From Agriotes lineatus (taxonomy: Eukaryota > Arthropoda > Insecta > Coleoptera > Elateridae), in the NCBI GenBank assembly GCA_940337035.1, contig CALNHX010003581.1, positions 1 through 64,000 on the forward strand: a stretch of DNA of 64,000 nucleotides, written 5' to 3'. Shown here one piece after another: positions 35,106-47,305 of this stretch. Below the pieces are notes generated by a model. The model searched no databases and had not been told where the DNA came from. It was given only the letters and a program-made list of their open reading frames with translations. Each line of letters begins with the position of its first letter. Position 1 is the stretch's first letter. A program made the position numbers and the translations under genes.

Positions 35106-37275
35106 AAATCAATTTTGAAAAATGTGAGTTTTCTTGAAGTTGCAGATAATACATACATACAAGATATGCATGAAATAAGCAATTTCTGCATTACAGAAGT
35201 TAATCATAGTCAAAAGATATATCGCTTGAACTCGAAAAAGTATATGTTTGCTTATGTCAAAATGCAAAGCAAACTACCAACTAAACATTAAAAAAAACAT
35301 ATATTTGCACCTAAAAATCCTACAGATGCATAATGTTTATATATTGTATTGTTATATGTGAACTCTGCATAAAGAATTATTATTTAACGTTTTTGTATTT
35401 TGAAAAAAGTGCAAGAGTGTTGTAATTTTCGCGATATTACTGTAGATCGAAAACAGTAGAGATATCGGATTTCTGTTTCTTTCATCATGTTGCACTCACA
35501 AATTTAATTGCAGGCTGTGAAAATTATTTGTTATAACTCTGATAATGACAGAGAACCCATTTAAGCTCATCGAAATTGTCTATGCAATTCTTACCATAAT
35601 CACTTATCTGCAATCTTTTTAAAGCAGTACAAAAAGAACCGGTTTATTTCTCCGCACGAAGATCTGCATAATCGCTCCGTAATAACTCGCGAAGTCCGAC
35701 CCTGAGCACCGTTTAGAGGGAAGAGGAATCTTCTCAGCACCGTTTATTGGATGCATGCAAATTTCCATGGCAACGTCCCCTCGCCATGTCTCTATTTCAG
35801 AAAACAAAAACGATATGGATTTTTCCTTAAAATGCGCAAGAACTTTCCTCACTGCCTTCGTGTTTTCAGCTTTTAAAAGTTAACAAAGCAGCGAAGTTGC
35901 TCCCACGTACTGTTTAAAGTTGGATGTTGGATTACTTAACATAAATACATGAAAATGCGAAGGGGTGCGGATTCTGCTGCAGAACGTGGCGATAATGAAC
36001 TGGCGATTAAATAATTGCTAATTGATAAACAAACGCCATGTAATTGCTTGGGCTAACTGTTACTTAATTGATGATTATTTTAATTGCCTTTGAAGGTGGG
36101 ACTTCCGGGAAGGAGTGTTTGCAGTGAGGGCTAATTTTTAAGTACGATCGTTACAGATTCTTTATTTTAATTGCTTAAAATTTAAGCTACATAACGAGAA
36201 AACTATTTAATGAAGGATGAATTAATATTCTAAAATCTTTATTTAATTTGTTTAGTGTAAATTATCATCCATTAGAAAATATGTTGTATGTTTCGAGCGT
36301 GCTGCATTGCAATTGCAACTAAGTTAATATAAATACATAAAAAAATTTGTATATTTAATTACTGTGTATACATATAGTTTAAAATTACAAAAGCTGGTTT
36401 ATATTTTTAAGTAAATTATTGAGAATCTTAATTATGTCCTCTCTTTCTCTCAAAGACATTTATACTTATACTTACAATGAAGTATGGATTGCGTAAGTTT
36501 TATTTTTGTAATAAATGATACTATAGTGAAAGCTATTCTTGTCAGACCAAAAGGTAGAAAAGCAACTTAAGTTTCAATTTTTGTTGTGTCACTTTCTCAA
36601 CAAATATATACCATGATTAAATTTTTAAATGTTGTCAAATTGTGTGTCTTACATTTCGATCTGGAATAGTTAAATACTAGCTTAAACCCCGCGGCATATG
36701 CCGCATTTAAAATGTAGGACGAATTTAATAACTTTTGTTGCACTAAAGAAAGTTTTAAAAGCACGCTAGAGATTGGCAGTAAGGAAAAGTTCCAAAAAAT
36801 ATATTTTCAAATGGAAAGTCTCTGTAAAGGAAACGCTTGCCCCTGGAAGGCGTCCTAATTAATATGACGCTGTTGGAACGCAGTCAAAAACAAATCCGGA
36901 AAGAATTAATGCTCTTGTGACTTATGAGATTATATGTGAGAATTATTTGCTCCACCGAAATAATTTTCAGCTGCCTGCAATCTGTGTTTCTTTTCAGGTT
37001 TAAGCCGTTGAGCGCCATAAAAATATAAATGCGGGAACTCAAGTCTCCAGTTACGCCGTTACTGATATTGTTAAATAACTCGATTAATTATTATTTCTTT
37101 GGCATTTTAAACTGGCATTATTATTATTATCTTTATAATAGCAACCATAAGTAACTGTTTATAATGTTTATATGCTAGCGAGTTAATTTTCTTCTTAAAT
37201 CGCTAGTGAATTAATAGTAGATTGCTCTACAAGTTAAGAAAAGTGAGAGTTTTCCAGCAAATGTAAAAGTTTTAC
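35106..37275. other. gene-free stretch with a candidate regulatory block at 35,640-36,120
   Basis: Mostly AT-rich with no coding signal. 35,640-36,120 stands out: higher GC at 35,640-35,780 containing, on the minus strand, GTTGCCATGGAAA (close to an RFX X-box) directly followed by TTTGCATGCAT with an ATTTGCAT octamer, then 35,980-36,110 with repeated TAATTG/TTAATTG sites. Possibly an enhancer; inference only. Confidence 0.35.
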
Positions 37276-37620
37276 GTGAGCATGGAATTTTCCAATGTGT
37301 TAAACATGCAATTTTTCCGTGTAGTTGACAAAAATATCTTTTTAAATAATTTTGGTCAAAGTATGCTGGTAGAAAAGGGATGTTCATTAATACGACCGCC
37401 TAGTGTAGATAAAAATATAAGAAGCTCAAAAGCTGATGTGTTAAAAACTAAATCAATAGCGAGTCTACGAATTCATATTGAACGTGTAATTCGAAGATTA
37501 CGAGAATTTAAAATATTAAAACCCCATTCGTGTCTCAACACAAACCTGCTTAAATACACTGATCATATGATTGTTATTGCTTGTGCATTTATAAATATGC
37601 AAACTGCTTTAATTAAATAA
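37276..37620 (+). pseudogene. DDE transposase C-terminal fragment (ISL2EU/Harbinger type, DDE_Tnp_4)
   Basis: 115-codon frame reading MLVEKGCSLIRPPSVDKNI, then KTKSIASLRIHIERVIRRLR and a tail ending INMQTALIK. The IASLRIHIERVIRR motif contains the last catalytic Glu region of DDE_Tnp_4 transposases. Everything upstream, including the first two Asp residues, is lost, but this tail has no stop. It converges with the YqaJ-like gene on the other strand, the arrangement expected for a two-gene element. Confidence 0.7.
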
Positions 37621-38073
37621 ATTATTAGGTACCTTTAAAACATAGTTTTATTTATTAAGTATGTAATCTGTATTGTACATAGAATTTTACACATTATAAT
37701 CAATGCAGTAGCTATATCATAACTCAAATGGATTAATGACAAGTAGAAGGATCACACTAAAAAATTTGAATGTTTTGGAATTTACATTTTTTAGAAAAAA
37801 AATGATTTTTCAATCAAATTTTAGAACATTTTAGAAATCAAAATTATAATAAGTGGTTTTTTCAGCCACAGAATATTTTTACATCATGTCACACACCAAA
37901 AATATTTGTTTACCTATTATATGTATTAACAGAAATAGAAAACAACGCTTTTTTGTTTATTGTAAACAAAATTAAAGCTGGTACATTCAACACTGAAACA
38001 CAATTATAATAACTTGCAGTGACACTGTAAAATTTTACATTTATTACAATATATTACAATTCTAAATAGCTAT

Positions 38074-38192
38074 TTAAGTCACAAGGAATGTAAGGACCTA
38101 TTAACATTTGGGGTAGGCAAGCACAAGCCAAGACGAAGTCGCGGCTTGTTGCCTGCCGAAAATGTTAATAGGCGATACATTCCGAGTTATCT
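38074..38192. repeat. palindromic foldback repeat, about 119 bp, CpG-rich core
   Basis: GGAATGTAAGGACCTATTAA pairs with TTAATAGGCGATACATTCC, with a core holding GGCAAGCACAAGCC and CGGCTTGTTGCC. Same style as the hairpins at 24,690 and 52,557. Confidence 0.7.
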
Positions 38193-38195
38193 TAT

Positions 38196-38509
38196 TATAT
38201 TTTTCCCGCTGCTTATCAAAATTTTCCTAGATTTCTGAAAAAATCGTTTGGTTTGTCACCTGTCACCAGGATTAATTTTTGTGAGTCGTGTTACCTATGA
38301 GTGTCACATGTCACATAAACACTTGCAATTTAGAAACAAAACGTCTAAATCTGCATCTTGCTTTGCTAATTTTATTATCCTAAGAACTTAATAATAGTAT
38401 TAAGTTCCGTTGTCAAGAAAAAGCAGCAAACAAATATAATCACCGACTTACACGTTTTGTTACTAAGGCTGTATCACTGACTTACAAGATCAGCAGCGGG
38501 AAAAATATT
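38196..38509. mobile_element. MITE, about 314 bp, TTTTCCCGCTGC ends
   Basis: ATATTTTTCCCGCTGC on the left and GCAGCGGGAAAAATAT on the right are perfect inverted ends. Body non-coding. Sits in the space between the two decayed transposon genes. Confidence 0.7.
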
Positions 38510-38567
38510 AAATATTACTTAAAAATAGTTACACGCTTATCCCTAACAATAAAAATTAAAAATGCAG

Positions 38568-39760
38568 TTATTTGTTCGCAGATGCTAATAAAATAGGAAA
38601 AATATTTTTTTTCCAAAAGTTCTCAGCTTCTAACATTGTTTGTTTAATGTAATTTGCATCATAGCCCACAGAAATAAAATTAACTTTTTGGTTTTTTTCA
38701 AAGTTAGCATCTGCAACAGCAAAAATGCAATACGATTTATTTAAAAAATGCATTTGCATTTGTATTTGAGCTCTATACTTGGCCGTAACTTTATTTTGTG
38801 ATGTTATATAGTTTAACACTGCTTTGTCTGTAGAGGGGCACTTCACTTCAACAACGAAATTGTCACTCACTGCATCTGGTGAAGCTCCGAAAATAGGGTG
38901 GTTCTTTGAAAGTACAATTCCCACAGAACTTAATTTGGTCTTCATATTTTTTTCGACAATTTGTAATACCTGCTTTTCTAATCGTCTACCCCTTTCCATT
39001 GCTTTGGTATCCCTCAGTTTTGTAACTCCAATTACCTGTTGCACAAATGAGCCACATTCAGTTTTGCAATGTGCAGCATTATATAATTTCGAGGCGGTTA
39101 TCCTCCCATATCGTAAACGATGCCACAAACTGTCTTCGGCTTGCATTAGGGTACAATATGCAGCTTCCTTGCACAAATCTTCATTCATGTGCTGCTTGGT
39201 GAAGGTGATGAAATCATCATATAGGGCTCCACCACTGCTAACAAATTTTAATAATAAACCGTACAAATCCAGGCAGCTATACTTGGGTTCTTTAAACAGT
39301 TTAAATATTTCGCCAGCTGCTTTGTTTTGTACTTCTAAACGCATTGCCTCCTGATAAAAGTTACCCTGATCTTCTTCAACGGGTATACCCCCAAATTCTG
39401 CCACAGTCAAAAATTTTAGCGATGTGCCCACTTTTGACAGTTGCGGGTTCTTCGCTCCTCCTATGCATCCACATAAGTACTGCTACAGCATCCACCTGTA
39501 AAAATTTTTTTTTTTAAATTTTAAAACAGATTAATAACAGATTATTATTAAATTACCAGCTGATGCAGCGCAGTCCAAACATTCCACCTTCTCTACTTTA
39601 CGCTGCTTTTCATTTACTTGTAACACCACATTATAGTTTTTCGCTCTCACTCGGTGTTCAGGACAAATTCTGCATTTAACGGTGCACAATTCACCCTCTG
39701 GTCGGAGCTGCACATATCCTATGGCTGAGTCACCGTAACTTTCACGTCCAGCACTAACAA
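38568..39760 (-). pseudogene. YqaJ-like nuclease with SWIM zinc finger, transposon-derived, broken
   Basis: Minus-strand frame from 39,431 to 38,568 (287 residues, no true ATG) is a YqaJ/lambda-exonuclease-like domain: WHRLRYGRITASKLYNAAHC, then HPIFGASPDAV and FVVEVKCPS with the metal-binding D and E-x-K residues, then YRAQIQMQMHFL. An upstream exon (about 39,757-39,550) carries RICPEHRVRAKNYNVVLQVN and CLDCAASAG, the start of a SWIM zinc finger, joined across a short intron. At the junction the expected CKH of the finger is missing and the frame shifts; the peptide VLMWMHRRSEEPATV continues in another frame before returning. So the nuclease domain is open but the gene is broken near its middle. 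Confidence 0.75.
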
Positions 39761-39888
39761 CAAAACAACAATAATAATAGCACCAGAACTACAGAACTAA
39801 TTCTATTCAACATAAATTAAAATAACTAACTTGAGTTTTAATTTCAATGCCAGATAAATATTTTAGCTTACAACTTATTGTTTACGGT

Positions 39889-40444
39889 AATCTTGTATTG
39901 TACGACGCCACCGATGAACTACTGTTCCTAGAGTCAGTAATCTTGGAGGGAGGGATCGCTAACATGTCAAATACCTTACACTATTGCCAGACCTTTGTTT
40001 ACTTGTACAGCAATTTGGGGTCTAATTCGTTTTAGTTTGCATGTTTATCGTGGTCCTAACATCAATGTCGAATAGAGGTGTTCTAGCTCCAACTGTTTTG
40101 TGAATGAAGATAACATTTTGACACTAAACCATATCCGTGATTCTTGCAGGTGTTGCGGTTAGGGTCAAACTAAAATGTATTGAACGGTTGACGAAGCGGG
40201 GATTAATACATAATTTCCTTCGGTGTAAATGCTGTTAGGTAGATATGGCGTTTGTTTAACGATTGTTCACGATTAAAAGCAAACTCAAAATAATTTGGCG
40301 CCAAAAGCTGTTGAAGCCAAACAATAAAGGTCTGGCAACGTTTTAAGGTAATTTTAATCTAAACGATCAGCTGTTCGCGCCTCCCTCCAAGATTACTGAC
40401 TCTAGGAACAGTAGTTCATCGGTGGCGTCGTACAATACAAGATT
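39889..40444. mobile_element. foldback element with 65-bp apparently perfect inverted ends
   Basis: 39,889-39,953 and 40,380-40,444 are exact reverse complements by eye (for example ACTACTGTTCCTAGAGTCAG on the left). Weaker pairing continues inward (TGCCAGACCTTTGTTT against ACAATAAAGGTCTGGCA). Non-coding interior. It lies just upstream of the broken YqaJ gene and may have helped to disrupt it. Confidence 0.8.
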
Positions 40445-40904
40445 TTTAAAACTAACCTATTCTCTTTAACACCACGAATTTCACAGGCAGAAAAGCAGTC
40501 ATTGTTTAATAGGATTGATAATAATGAAAATTGTGCAGTGCGAAACGCATTGATTGCCTCTGTTTTTGCCAGATAAAATTTCCATGCAAATCTTAGGTTA
40601 TGTCACACAAAAGCACACACAATTAAAATGGAAAATATAATAACGAATACTCACTTTTCTACAACAGAAATGAGGGTTTCCTTCTTCGTAAACTAAAGGC
40701 CAGCTGTCAACACGACGATTTTAGCCCTGTTGCCAGATTTACACTGTACGAAATAAATTTGTAGAAACGGTTTCAAAATGTACCAGATTCGTAGAATTGT
40801 ACCAGGTCTGGCAACGCTGCTAATATCAAGACCACGCCCACAATACCTAACTGCACATAGACCGGGAGTTGATTTATTTGACCTTGGGAAGTGTTCTGCT
40901 TTAT

Positions 40905-42330
40905 TATAGAGTTATGATGATTATGATTGATGTGCCTAAAGTTAAATTACCAACTGATTATAAGGATCTTAGGCCTATTAGTGTTTTACCTTGTCTGCTT
41001 GAAAAGCTTATAGCGGTTCAGATTCGTCAGTATGTTGATCAACATGGTGTACTCCCTGAAACCCAATCTGGCTTCAGATCGCGCTTCAGTTGCGTAGTGC
41101 ATCTCTTTTAAACATACCTGATGATAGTCTGGCTGGCGCTAATAAAAATGAATTATCTCTAGTAGTAATGCTTGATTATTCAAGTGCTTTTGACACGATA
41201 AGCCATGAAGTACTGCTGAGTAGCCTAGATTATATTGGTTTTGACATAACAGCTATAATGTTCATAAAAAATTATTTTACAAGTCGCTCTCAAATAGTTG
41301 TACTAAATAAAATAAAATCTAAAGGTTTGCCGTTTACACTTGGTATCCCTCAAGGATCAATTTTAGAGCCTTTGTTATATATTATTTATACCTTCAATTT
41401 AAAAGCATCTCTAAGATTTTGTGCTTGCCATTTTTATGCAGATGACACATAACTATTAATCAGATTTAATCCATGTCAATTCTGCAGTTAATTTTGATCT
41501 TAAAAATCGTATAGAGTGTTCGGAAAAACATAATCTACAAATTAATGCAAGTAAATGTTATGTGATGTTATTTGGTAGGACAAAAACTAAAGATGCTAAT
41601 GTTAATAACATATCTCTTAAAATAAAAGATATGTCATTGGAAATTAAAGATTCTTGTAAAAATATAGAACTTATCATCGATAATTAATTAAGATTGAAGG
41701 AACATATTTCTAGAAAATTACAAAAATCATATTTGAATTTAAAGATTACCTTTCAGAACCAATTTTCATTGAATAAAAAAATAAAAACTGTGTTGTGTGA
41801 ATCACTTGTGTTGTCACAATTCAACTATTGCGATTGCGTATTTGGACCAGGTTTGGAAAGCAGCATTGATTATTAAATCTGTTTATAGTCAATGATAGCA
41901 GTGATATTAGAGAATTCAGCGTATGCAACCCTCCTGTCTGCGTTTAATTTATTGTATTAGAAAGCATGAACATATCTCACACAAACTAACTGAAATAGGG
42001 TGGTTAAATATGACAAACAGAGGGGTGCTCCATGAATTATTGTTAATAAAATTTTTTCTTATCTTTATAATAAAATAAATTTTAGATTTGATGCCCATAA
42101 TCTTAACGTCCGGAATAAATTTTTAATAACACCGCCGTTTCATAGAACTTCCTTATTTGAAAGATCACTCTCTTATAATATAGCCAGGGTTTGTAATGCT
42201 TACGAAGTTATTTAAAGCATTGTTCACCAAAGAAATTTAAATCAATTATTTTTAACATCTTGTCCGAAAAACACCATCAAAATTTATAACATCAAATATT
42301 ATAATTCAAATTGCTTTATCAATATTATAC
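40905..42330 (+). pseudogene. degraded LINE reverse transcriptase
   Basis: Reads KVKLPTDYKDLRPISVLPCL, then a frameshift near 41,095, then LVVMLDYSSAFDTISHEVLL, LGIPQGSILEPLLYIIYT and FYADDT followed by a stop. Later pieces include KHNLQINASKCYVMLFGR and LVLSQFNYCDCVFG. The motif order is that of a complete RT domain with several frameshifts and stops. Endonuclease not seen upstream. Clade not determined. Confidence 0.8.
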
Positions 42331-42837
42331 ATTTTAGGCAATTCTGTCCTTAATAGAATTTTTTGCTCGTTTAAACTATTACTATCAAATCTACTCACAT
42401 ATTGGCAACTTTTTTCAAATTTGTATATCAATTATTAATTACTGCTGGCTCTCGTATTATTATGAATACTAATATAACACATATAGGGGCTTAAGTGGAA
42501 GAGCAGATTCCTATCTTCGGATGTCATCTGAACTTCGCCCCGTTGCGTTGGAGTGAATACGCAACTCTGCGATGCTGTTTGGTTGTTGATTACTATCGTA
42601 TTGTACTGCTGATATGTTTTCTTTATATTATATTTGGGTAGTTCAGTATTTGTTCCAACAAATGCCATTTATTAATATTATTATTATCTAATAGACGTGT
42701 CTGTCCGGGACGCTGTTTCAGCAGCCAAACCGTAAGAGATAGAGAAAAAAGTTATGAAAGTTATATGTTTGGAATTGTCATGTCAGCTCAGGAACCGAAT
42801 TTCAGTCACGTCACACTTCCGGTGTTCGAGAAATCAC
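42331..42837. other. AT-rich stretch, nothing recognised
   Basis: No motif-bearing frame. TGTTTCAGCAGCCAAAC near 42,713 is repeated at about 42,880, suggesting that part belongs to the same mobile element as the MITE that follows. Confidence 0.35.
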
Positions 42838-43014
42838 AAAAAAGACCGTTTTTCAAATAGAACGCGTATTAAATAAAAATGTTTCAGCAGCCAAACGGAG
42901 CTGCGACCCTCTGCGCCTTAAAACGTCGATCGGTTAGGCAACCACTTTGACACCTTCCAGGTCTGGGTACAGTTTTTATTTAATAGGCGTTCTATTTGCA
43001 AAACGGTCTTTTTT
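42838..43014. mobile_element. MITE, about 177 bp, AAAAAAGACCGTTTT ends
   Basis: Left arm 42,838-42,880 and right arm 42,973-43,014 are near-perfect inverted copies (two or three mismatches over 42 bases). May be the core of a larger element spanning about 42,690-43,055 with ATTATTATT-rich flanks. Confidence 0.7.
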
Positions 43015-43074
43015 GTTTTATTAAATGAGACATTTGTCTCACTGGACTGCTAGTTATTATTATTAGCCCAAAAT

Positions 43075-43660
43075 TGGATTTTTTATTTTTAAACGTGTCA
43101 AAAATTTTCAAAAATTACAGATTCTACAGAAACCGTACAAAATAGAGTCTTAGTTGAACAGACAAATTTTTTATAAAATTTTAAGCTGAATTCAAAAATG
43201 TAATAATATACCGGGTGTTCTATTTAAAATAGGAGTTAACAAAAACACTTAAAAAAAATAAAAGAACCCCATTTTAGAGGTATTCAATTGGAAAATCATT
43301 TATTTCACATCGATACACATTAAAAATGTAAAGTTTAAAAAAAATCGTTAAAAATTATTTTGAAAAAATCGAAACGAAAACCGAAAAATCACAAGGAGAA
43401 ACAACATACTTCCGGTTATGCGATTTTTTTTAAAGTTTACTGTCGCATGTAGATAGTACACAAAACTTATATATGAAGTTTCAATGACACACCCCTTTTC
43501 GTTTTTAAGATATTCTGTTCACACACAGACAGACAGACAGACCAATAAACAAAAACATGTTTTTTGGGTTTAGGGGAATCTAAAACGTGAAGATCTGTTG
43601 AAAACTCAATTTCAAATCTTTGGGGTGAATCCAATACTTCCTTTATTGGAAAAAAAAAGT
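43075..43660 (+). mobile_element. dispersed repeat copy 2
   Basis: Matches copy 1 at 34,424-35,105 from about TTTTCAAAAATTACAGATTC through ATACCGGGTGTTCTATTT, CTTCCGGTTATGCGATTTTT and the short CAGA tract to CCAATACTTCCTTTAT. The left end is replaced by other DNA. It ends about 30 bases from the outer edge of the inverted duplication. Confidence 0.75.
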
Positions 43661-44040
43661 AAAAAGAGACAGCGGCTGAAATGATGTATCGGAGAAGATT
43701 ACAACAACAAATATGGAAGAGATTTTAATTTCTCAGATTGACCTCTCTGCATTAACATTATTCTCAACAACTCTTTTCCTATAATGTACTAGTTTTAAGT
43801 TTTCTTCCTTCGCAGGAATTCCGATAACTGTTACAAGTATATTCGGTTCAATAAGTGTTCACCCATTTTTCATACTCCTATTAATTATTATCATTTAACA
43901 TTTCCTGCGAACGTTCCTTCTCGGACTCACTTTAGGCAAGAGAAATTAAATTTATTGAAATCCTAAAGTGAATTATAACAGAAGTAATAACTCTCCTCCT
44001 TTTTCATAATTCAAACAACAAAATATGTAGGTACTATATG

Positions 44041-44046
44041 TTTATT
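44041..44046 (-). terminator. poly(A) signal of GH31 copy A
   Basis: AATAAA on the minus strand 79 bases past the stop, in the context CCAATAAAC shared with copy B. Confidence 0.6.
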
Positions 44047-44124
44047 GGTTCACATTTTAACTAAGCTACTACGACAAATGTCTACTAATCAAATAAATTA
44101 TCTTAACATAAAGAAATAGTTAAT

Positions 44125-47100
44125 CTACAAAGTGTAGGTGTTGCTTAAATCTGCAGCACTACCCTGCTTCACGAAGTACGGCAACACTTCTATGGGTGCG
44201 CTGTAATTTAAAATCGATTTAGGTCCTTGGTGAACTTGGCCATTGTTTCCGTCTACCCAAGTTCCATTGGGCAAGTAGATGTCTCTGGACCTGGCGCCTT
44301 CGATAATAACAGGAGCGACCAAAATGTCTTCTCCAAGCAGATATTCTGGAAAAACATCAACATGATGCGGGAGTTTCAAATATAGTATTGTTATGTACCT
44401 GTGTCTACTTTTTGAGCAATTTTATCTGTTGGAGCCACCCACCAGATGGGAGCATTTACTGGAAGCCCATGCTCTACACTGTTCTTCAACTGTTGTTCTA
44501 TGTAAGGGGCGTAGGTGTCGTGTAAGCTCACAAACTTCCTTGAAATTGCTGCCACATCAAACTATAATTGTTGAAAGTATTAATAAAAGTAGTATGGAAA
44601 GACTTAACTGCTTGTGGCTTTTTAAACTTACATCTGTAATATTATAATCCCATGGAACATAACTAAACTGAATTGCTGGCATAAAGGTGTTAGCTTGCAG
44701 CCACCTGATAAACAATTCAGCACTAGGTGCGCCATCGTATCCGTTTCCACCTACCATATCTGGCAAAACTCTACAAGTACTTTTGTCAGAAAATGTATTT
44801 CTTTCGAGTTTGTTATACTTACAAAGTATAGCCATTCAAATTCATTTGGAACAGAGTTGTCATTAGAGTATAGAGCCCGTTGTTGTGTTCCCAGTGAGAA
44901 TCTTTGTCGATCATTCTGACAAAAATTGGTAGGACTTGTGTTCTACAATGAGATAATAATCATTTTATATATCCTATTTAGAGGTAGATTGGTTGCATCT
45001 TACCGCCAACCAGTTCTCACTTCCACCAAATCGCCGAACTTAGCACAGGTTCTTACATAATCTACTGCTAAATTGTTGGGTTTGATATCATCGTCCCCGC
45101 TTAAAACAGGAACCTAAAGGATATGGTGTAAAACACTAATTTAAAATCATGCATGTCAGAATTAGAAAAGGATTAACAACTGCTACAGCTCTTTTAGAAA
45201 ATGTTAAATAATATCTTTCGCAATCTGCAGAATTAGTCGACAATGATTTTCCCTACACAAAAAGAAAAATACAAATATATCGGTTGCAGATATAACTCAG
45301 CTGTTAGTCAAGTGCTCCAAATTGCAATCTTAAGTGTTCTGAAGGTTAATCAGATTGCCATATTACATAATAATTTTGCCTTACTAAACTAAATATTTTT
45401 AATTCTTCAAGTAAATAGCGTATACCTGAGGTGCCCAGCTTGTCTCTCCAGCATCAAATTTGAAACTGTCAATGCCATGATCGTCTTTCAAATTCCTCAA
45501 CCTCTCCACAAACCATTGCCTAACTTCTGGATTGGTAAAGTCCAAATAAGTCGCCTGACCCCTTTCGCTGTTCCACCACTGGGTTAAATCGCTCCCACTA
45601 GTATTTTTAGCAAAGAAACCTACAGTAGGGAAGCGTTAGTTTATTCCCTCATGATTAGCTTTTCAGAGCCTACCATATTTTCTCCCAATATCGATGTACT
45701 TAGTGCAATCAAGATTCACAAATGGGTGCACCCACAGGGTCACTGTAAAGTTCAATTTCTTGATTGTGGTCACAGTGTTGTTAATGTCACCAAACTTGGA
45801 CTTTCTAAACGTAAGAGCCCCGTAACAGTCCTAAAAGGAGAACTATACATCTATCTGCTCAAAATTGTCTTCATAATGCTTACCTCCCAGTCGTCGTCAA
45901 TTTCAAACTGTCCATTGGAATACCCATTGTCGGCTATTTCCTGAGCAAATTCCAAAACCACGGAATCGTTTACGTCTCTCTTGTACCGCGCCCAGGTTGA
46001 CCAAATTGGTCTCTTAATTATATGGTAGTTAGGGTGACCTGTTTTGTGTCAAAAAATAAGTATCGCTAGCTTGCTTACTGCGAAAATGTTTATTACCTGA
46101 GGGCTTGCCTAAAAAGTGCCGCACGGCGTGCAAATGGCCTTCTCTTGCATTGTCTGTTGCCACGATTGTGTAGTGAAGAACTACCTAAAATTAATTTGTA
46201 TTAATTATCTCAACTTTTCAAAGCCAAAGCGACGATACCTTATTTCTAACAGGATATGGGGCTCTAGGTTCGGCAGAGAAGCAAACCTTGTTTCTGCTAG
46301 TATCTGTATTTTGGGTTATAAACAGGGGCACTCGCTCGTCTACAAACACGTAGGCACCCTCAGAATTCAACCAATAGGGTTCTAGAATGGCACCCCACTG
46401 GTCTTCGTGTGGAACGTTTGCGAAGTTGGTGAGATTAATTTTTTCAATGGGCCACTCCTGGACGTAACGCTCAGGTCCGCCGTACCAACTGTGATTTTCA
46501 AGTTCAAAACAATCTTTGAATTCTAGTCGGATATTGCTGGTGGTCCAAAATATCGAAAAACCATTGTCTATGTCTTTCAAGACGTGAAGCCTAATATCAT
46601 CATTTTCAAAACAATTTAGAACGCCCTCGCAAGCGACCAAGATTTTATTCACGTCCACTCCAATTTCACCCTTTAACTTTTCCACGTTCCCTGAATAAAA
46701 CTCGCATGTTAAATTCTTCTAATCTTTTATAGTGTATTAAGTATACAGAAGGGTAAAGACGGTTTACTGGTCGTAGAAAATGTTTGGAGATTGAACGAAG
46801 AAAAGTCGCCAATATTATGTGAGACTGGTAAACCTTACCATTCGTGATACTTAATTGCCTATAGATTTTTTTTTGTAAAATTGGAATAACTTAAATACTT
46901 ATTTTTACTGTAGCATATTATAATGTTGAATTGTCAAAAATGACGTTTGTACTTTGGCAAGTCACTTGGGTCAAATTTCTTGACATTTGTAAACGGTAAG
47001 CAATTACTTACCGTTCTTTCAACGACAAGTAATTACTTAGCATTCAGTTTTAGTAAATACAACTTACCTTGCTTCAGGCTTAGTTGAAGTTTTTGCGATA

Positions 47101-47267
47101 CAAGTGTGATGCTGAGTGAAACTCCATTGTTTTCTACTGATATGTTCTGGGACCTAACAATGGTCAGGATACAGACACAAATCGAAACTGCAATTTTAAA
47201 AGTTAATACAGTGCTATGGACACGTTTGACAAAACTTACAGGAAATAAATACCTTGCAACTCCACAT
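44125..47267 (-). CDS. GH31 glycosidase, MYORG-like, copy A (12 exons, intact)
   Basis: Secreted alpha-glycosidase of family GH31, closest in motif style to myogenesis-regulating glycosidase; the human enzyme is an alpha-galactosidase, but the substrate here is unknown. Exons (minus strand): 47267-47240, 47187-47068, 46690-46239, 46184-46097, 46038-45884, 45830-45674, 45619-45426, 45113-45004, 44942-44823, 44770-44632, 44561-44399, 44345-44125. All junctions are GT/AG and keep frame, giving 648 residues and a TAG stop. Residues 1-22 form a signal peptide ending near VRSQ. The catalytic Asp sits in SFKFDAGETSW (Asp389). The acid/base Asp is probably in VRMIDKDSHW (Asp447 by analogy with MYORG), followed by LPDMVGGNGY and PIWWVAPTD. 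Compared with copy B I count 10 residue changes, such as Val438 for Asp and Asp for Asn in GGNGYDG. Confidence 0.9.
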
Positions 47268-47297
47268 TGTGTACTATCGAATATCGATAATCCCCAG

Positions 47298-47305
47298 TTT
47301 ATATA
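47298..47305 (-). promoter_or_regulatory. TATA box of GH31 copy A
   Basis: TATATAAA on the minus strand 31 bases before the ATG, identical in copy B. A tandem GATA site (AGATAAGATA) lies at about 47,324-47,334, 20 bases further upstream. GATA factors drive many insect midgut genes, so gut expression is plausible. Confidence 0.65.

Noticed and set aside
38824..39354. 176-codon + strand frame
   Set aside because: It is the antisense shadow of the YqaJ-like frame, which has clear motifs.
44393..45944. Several + strand frames of 74-97 codons
   Set aside because: Antisense shadows of the GH31 copy A exons; the same applies to minus-strand frames over copy B.
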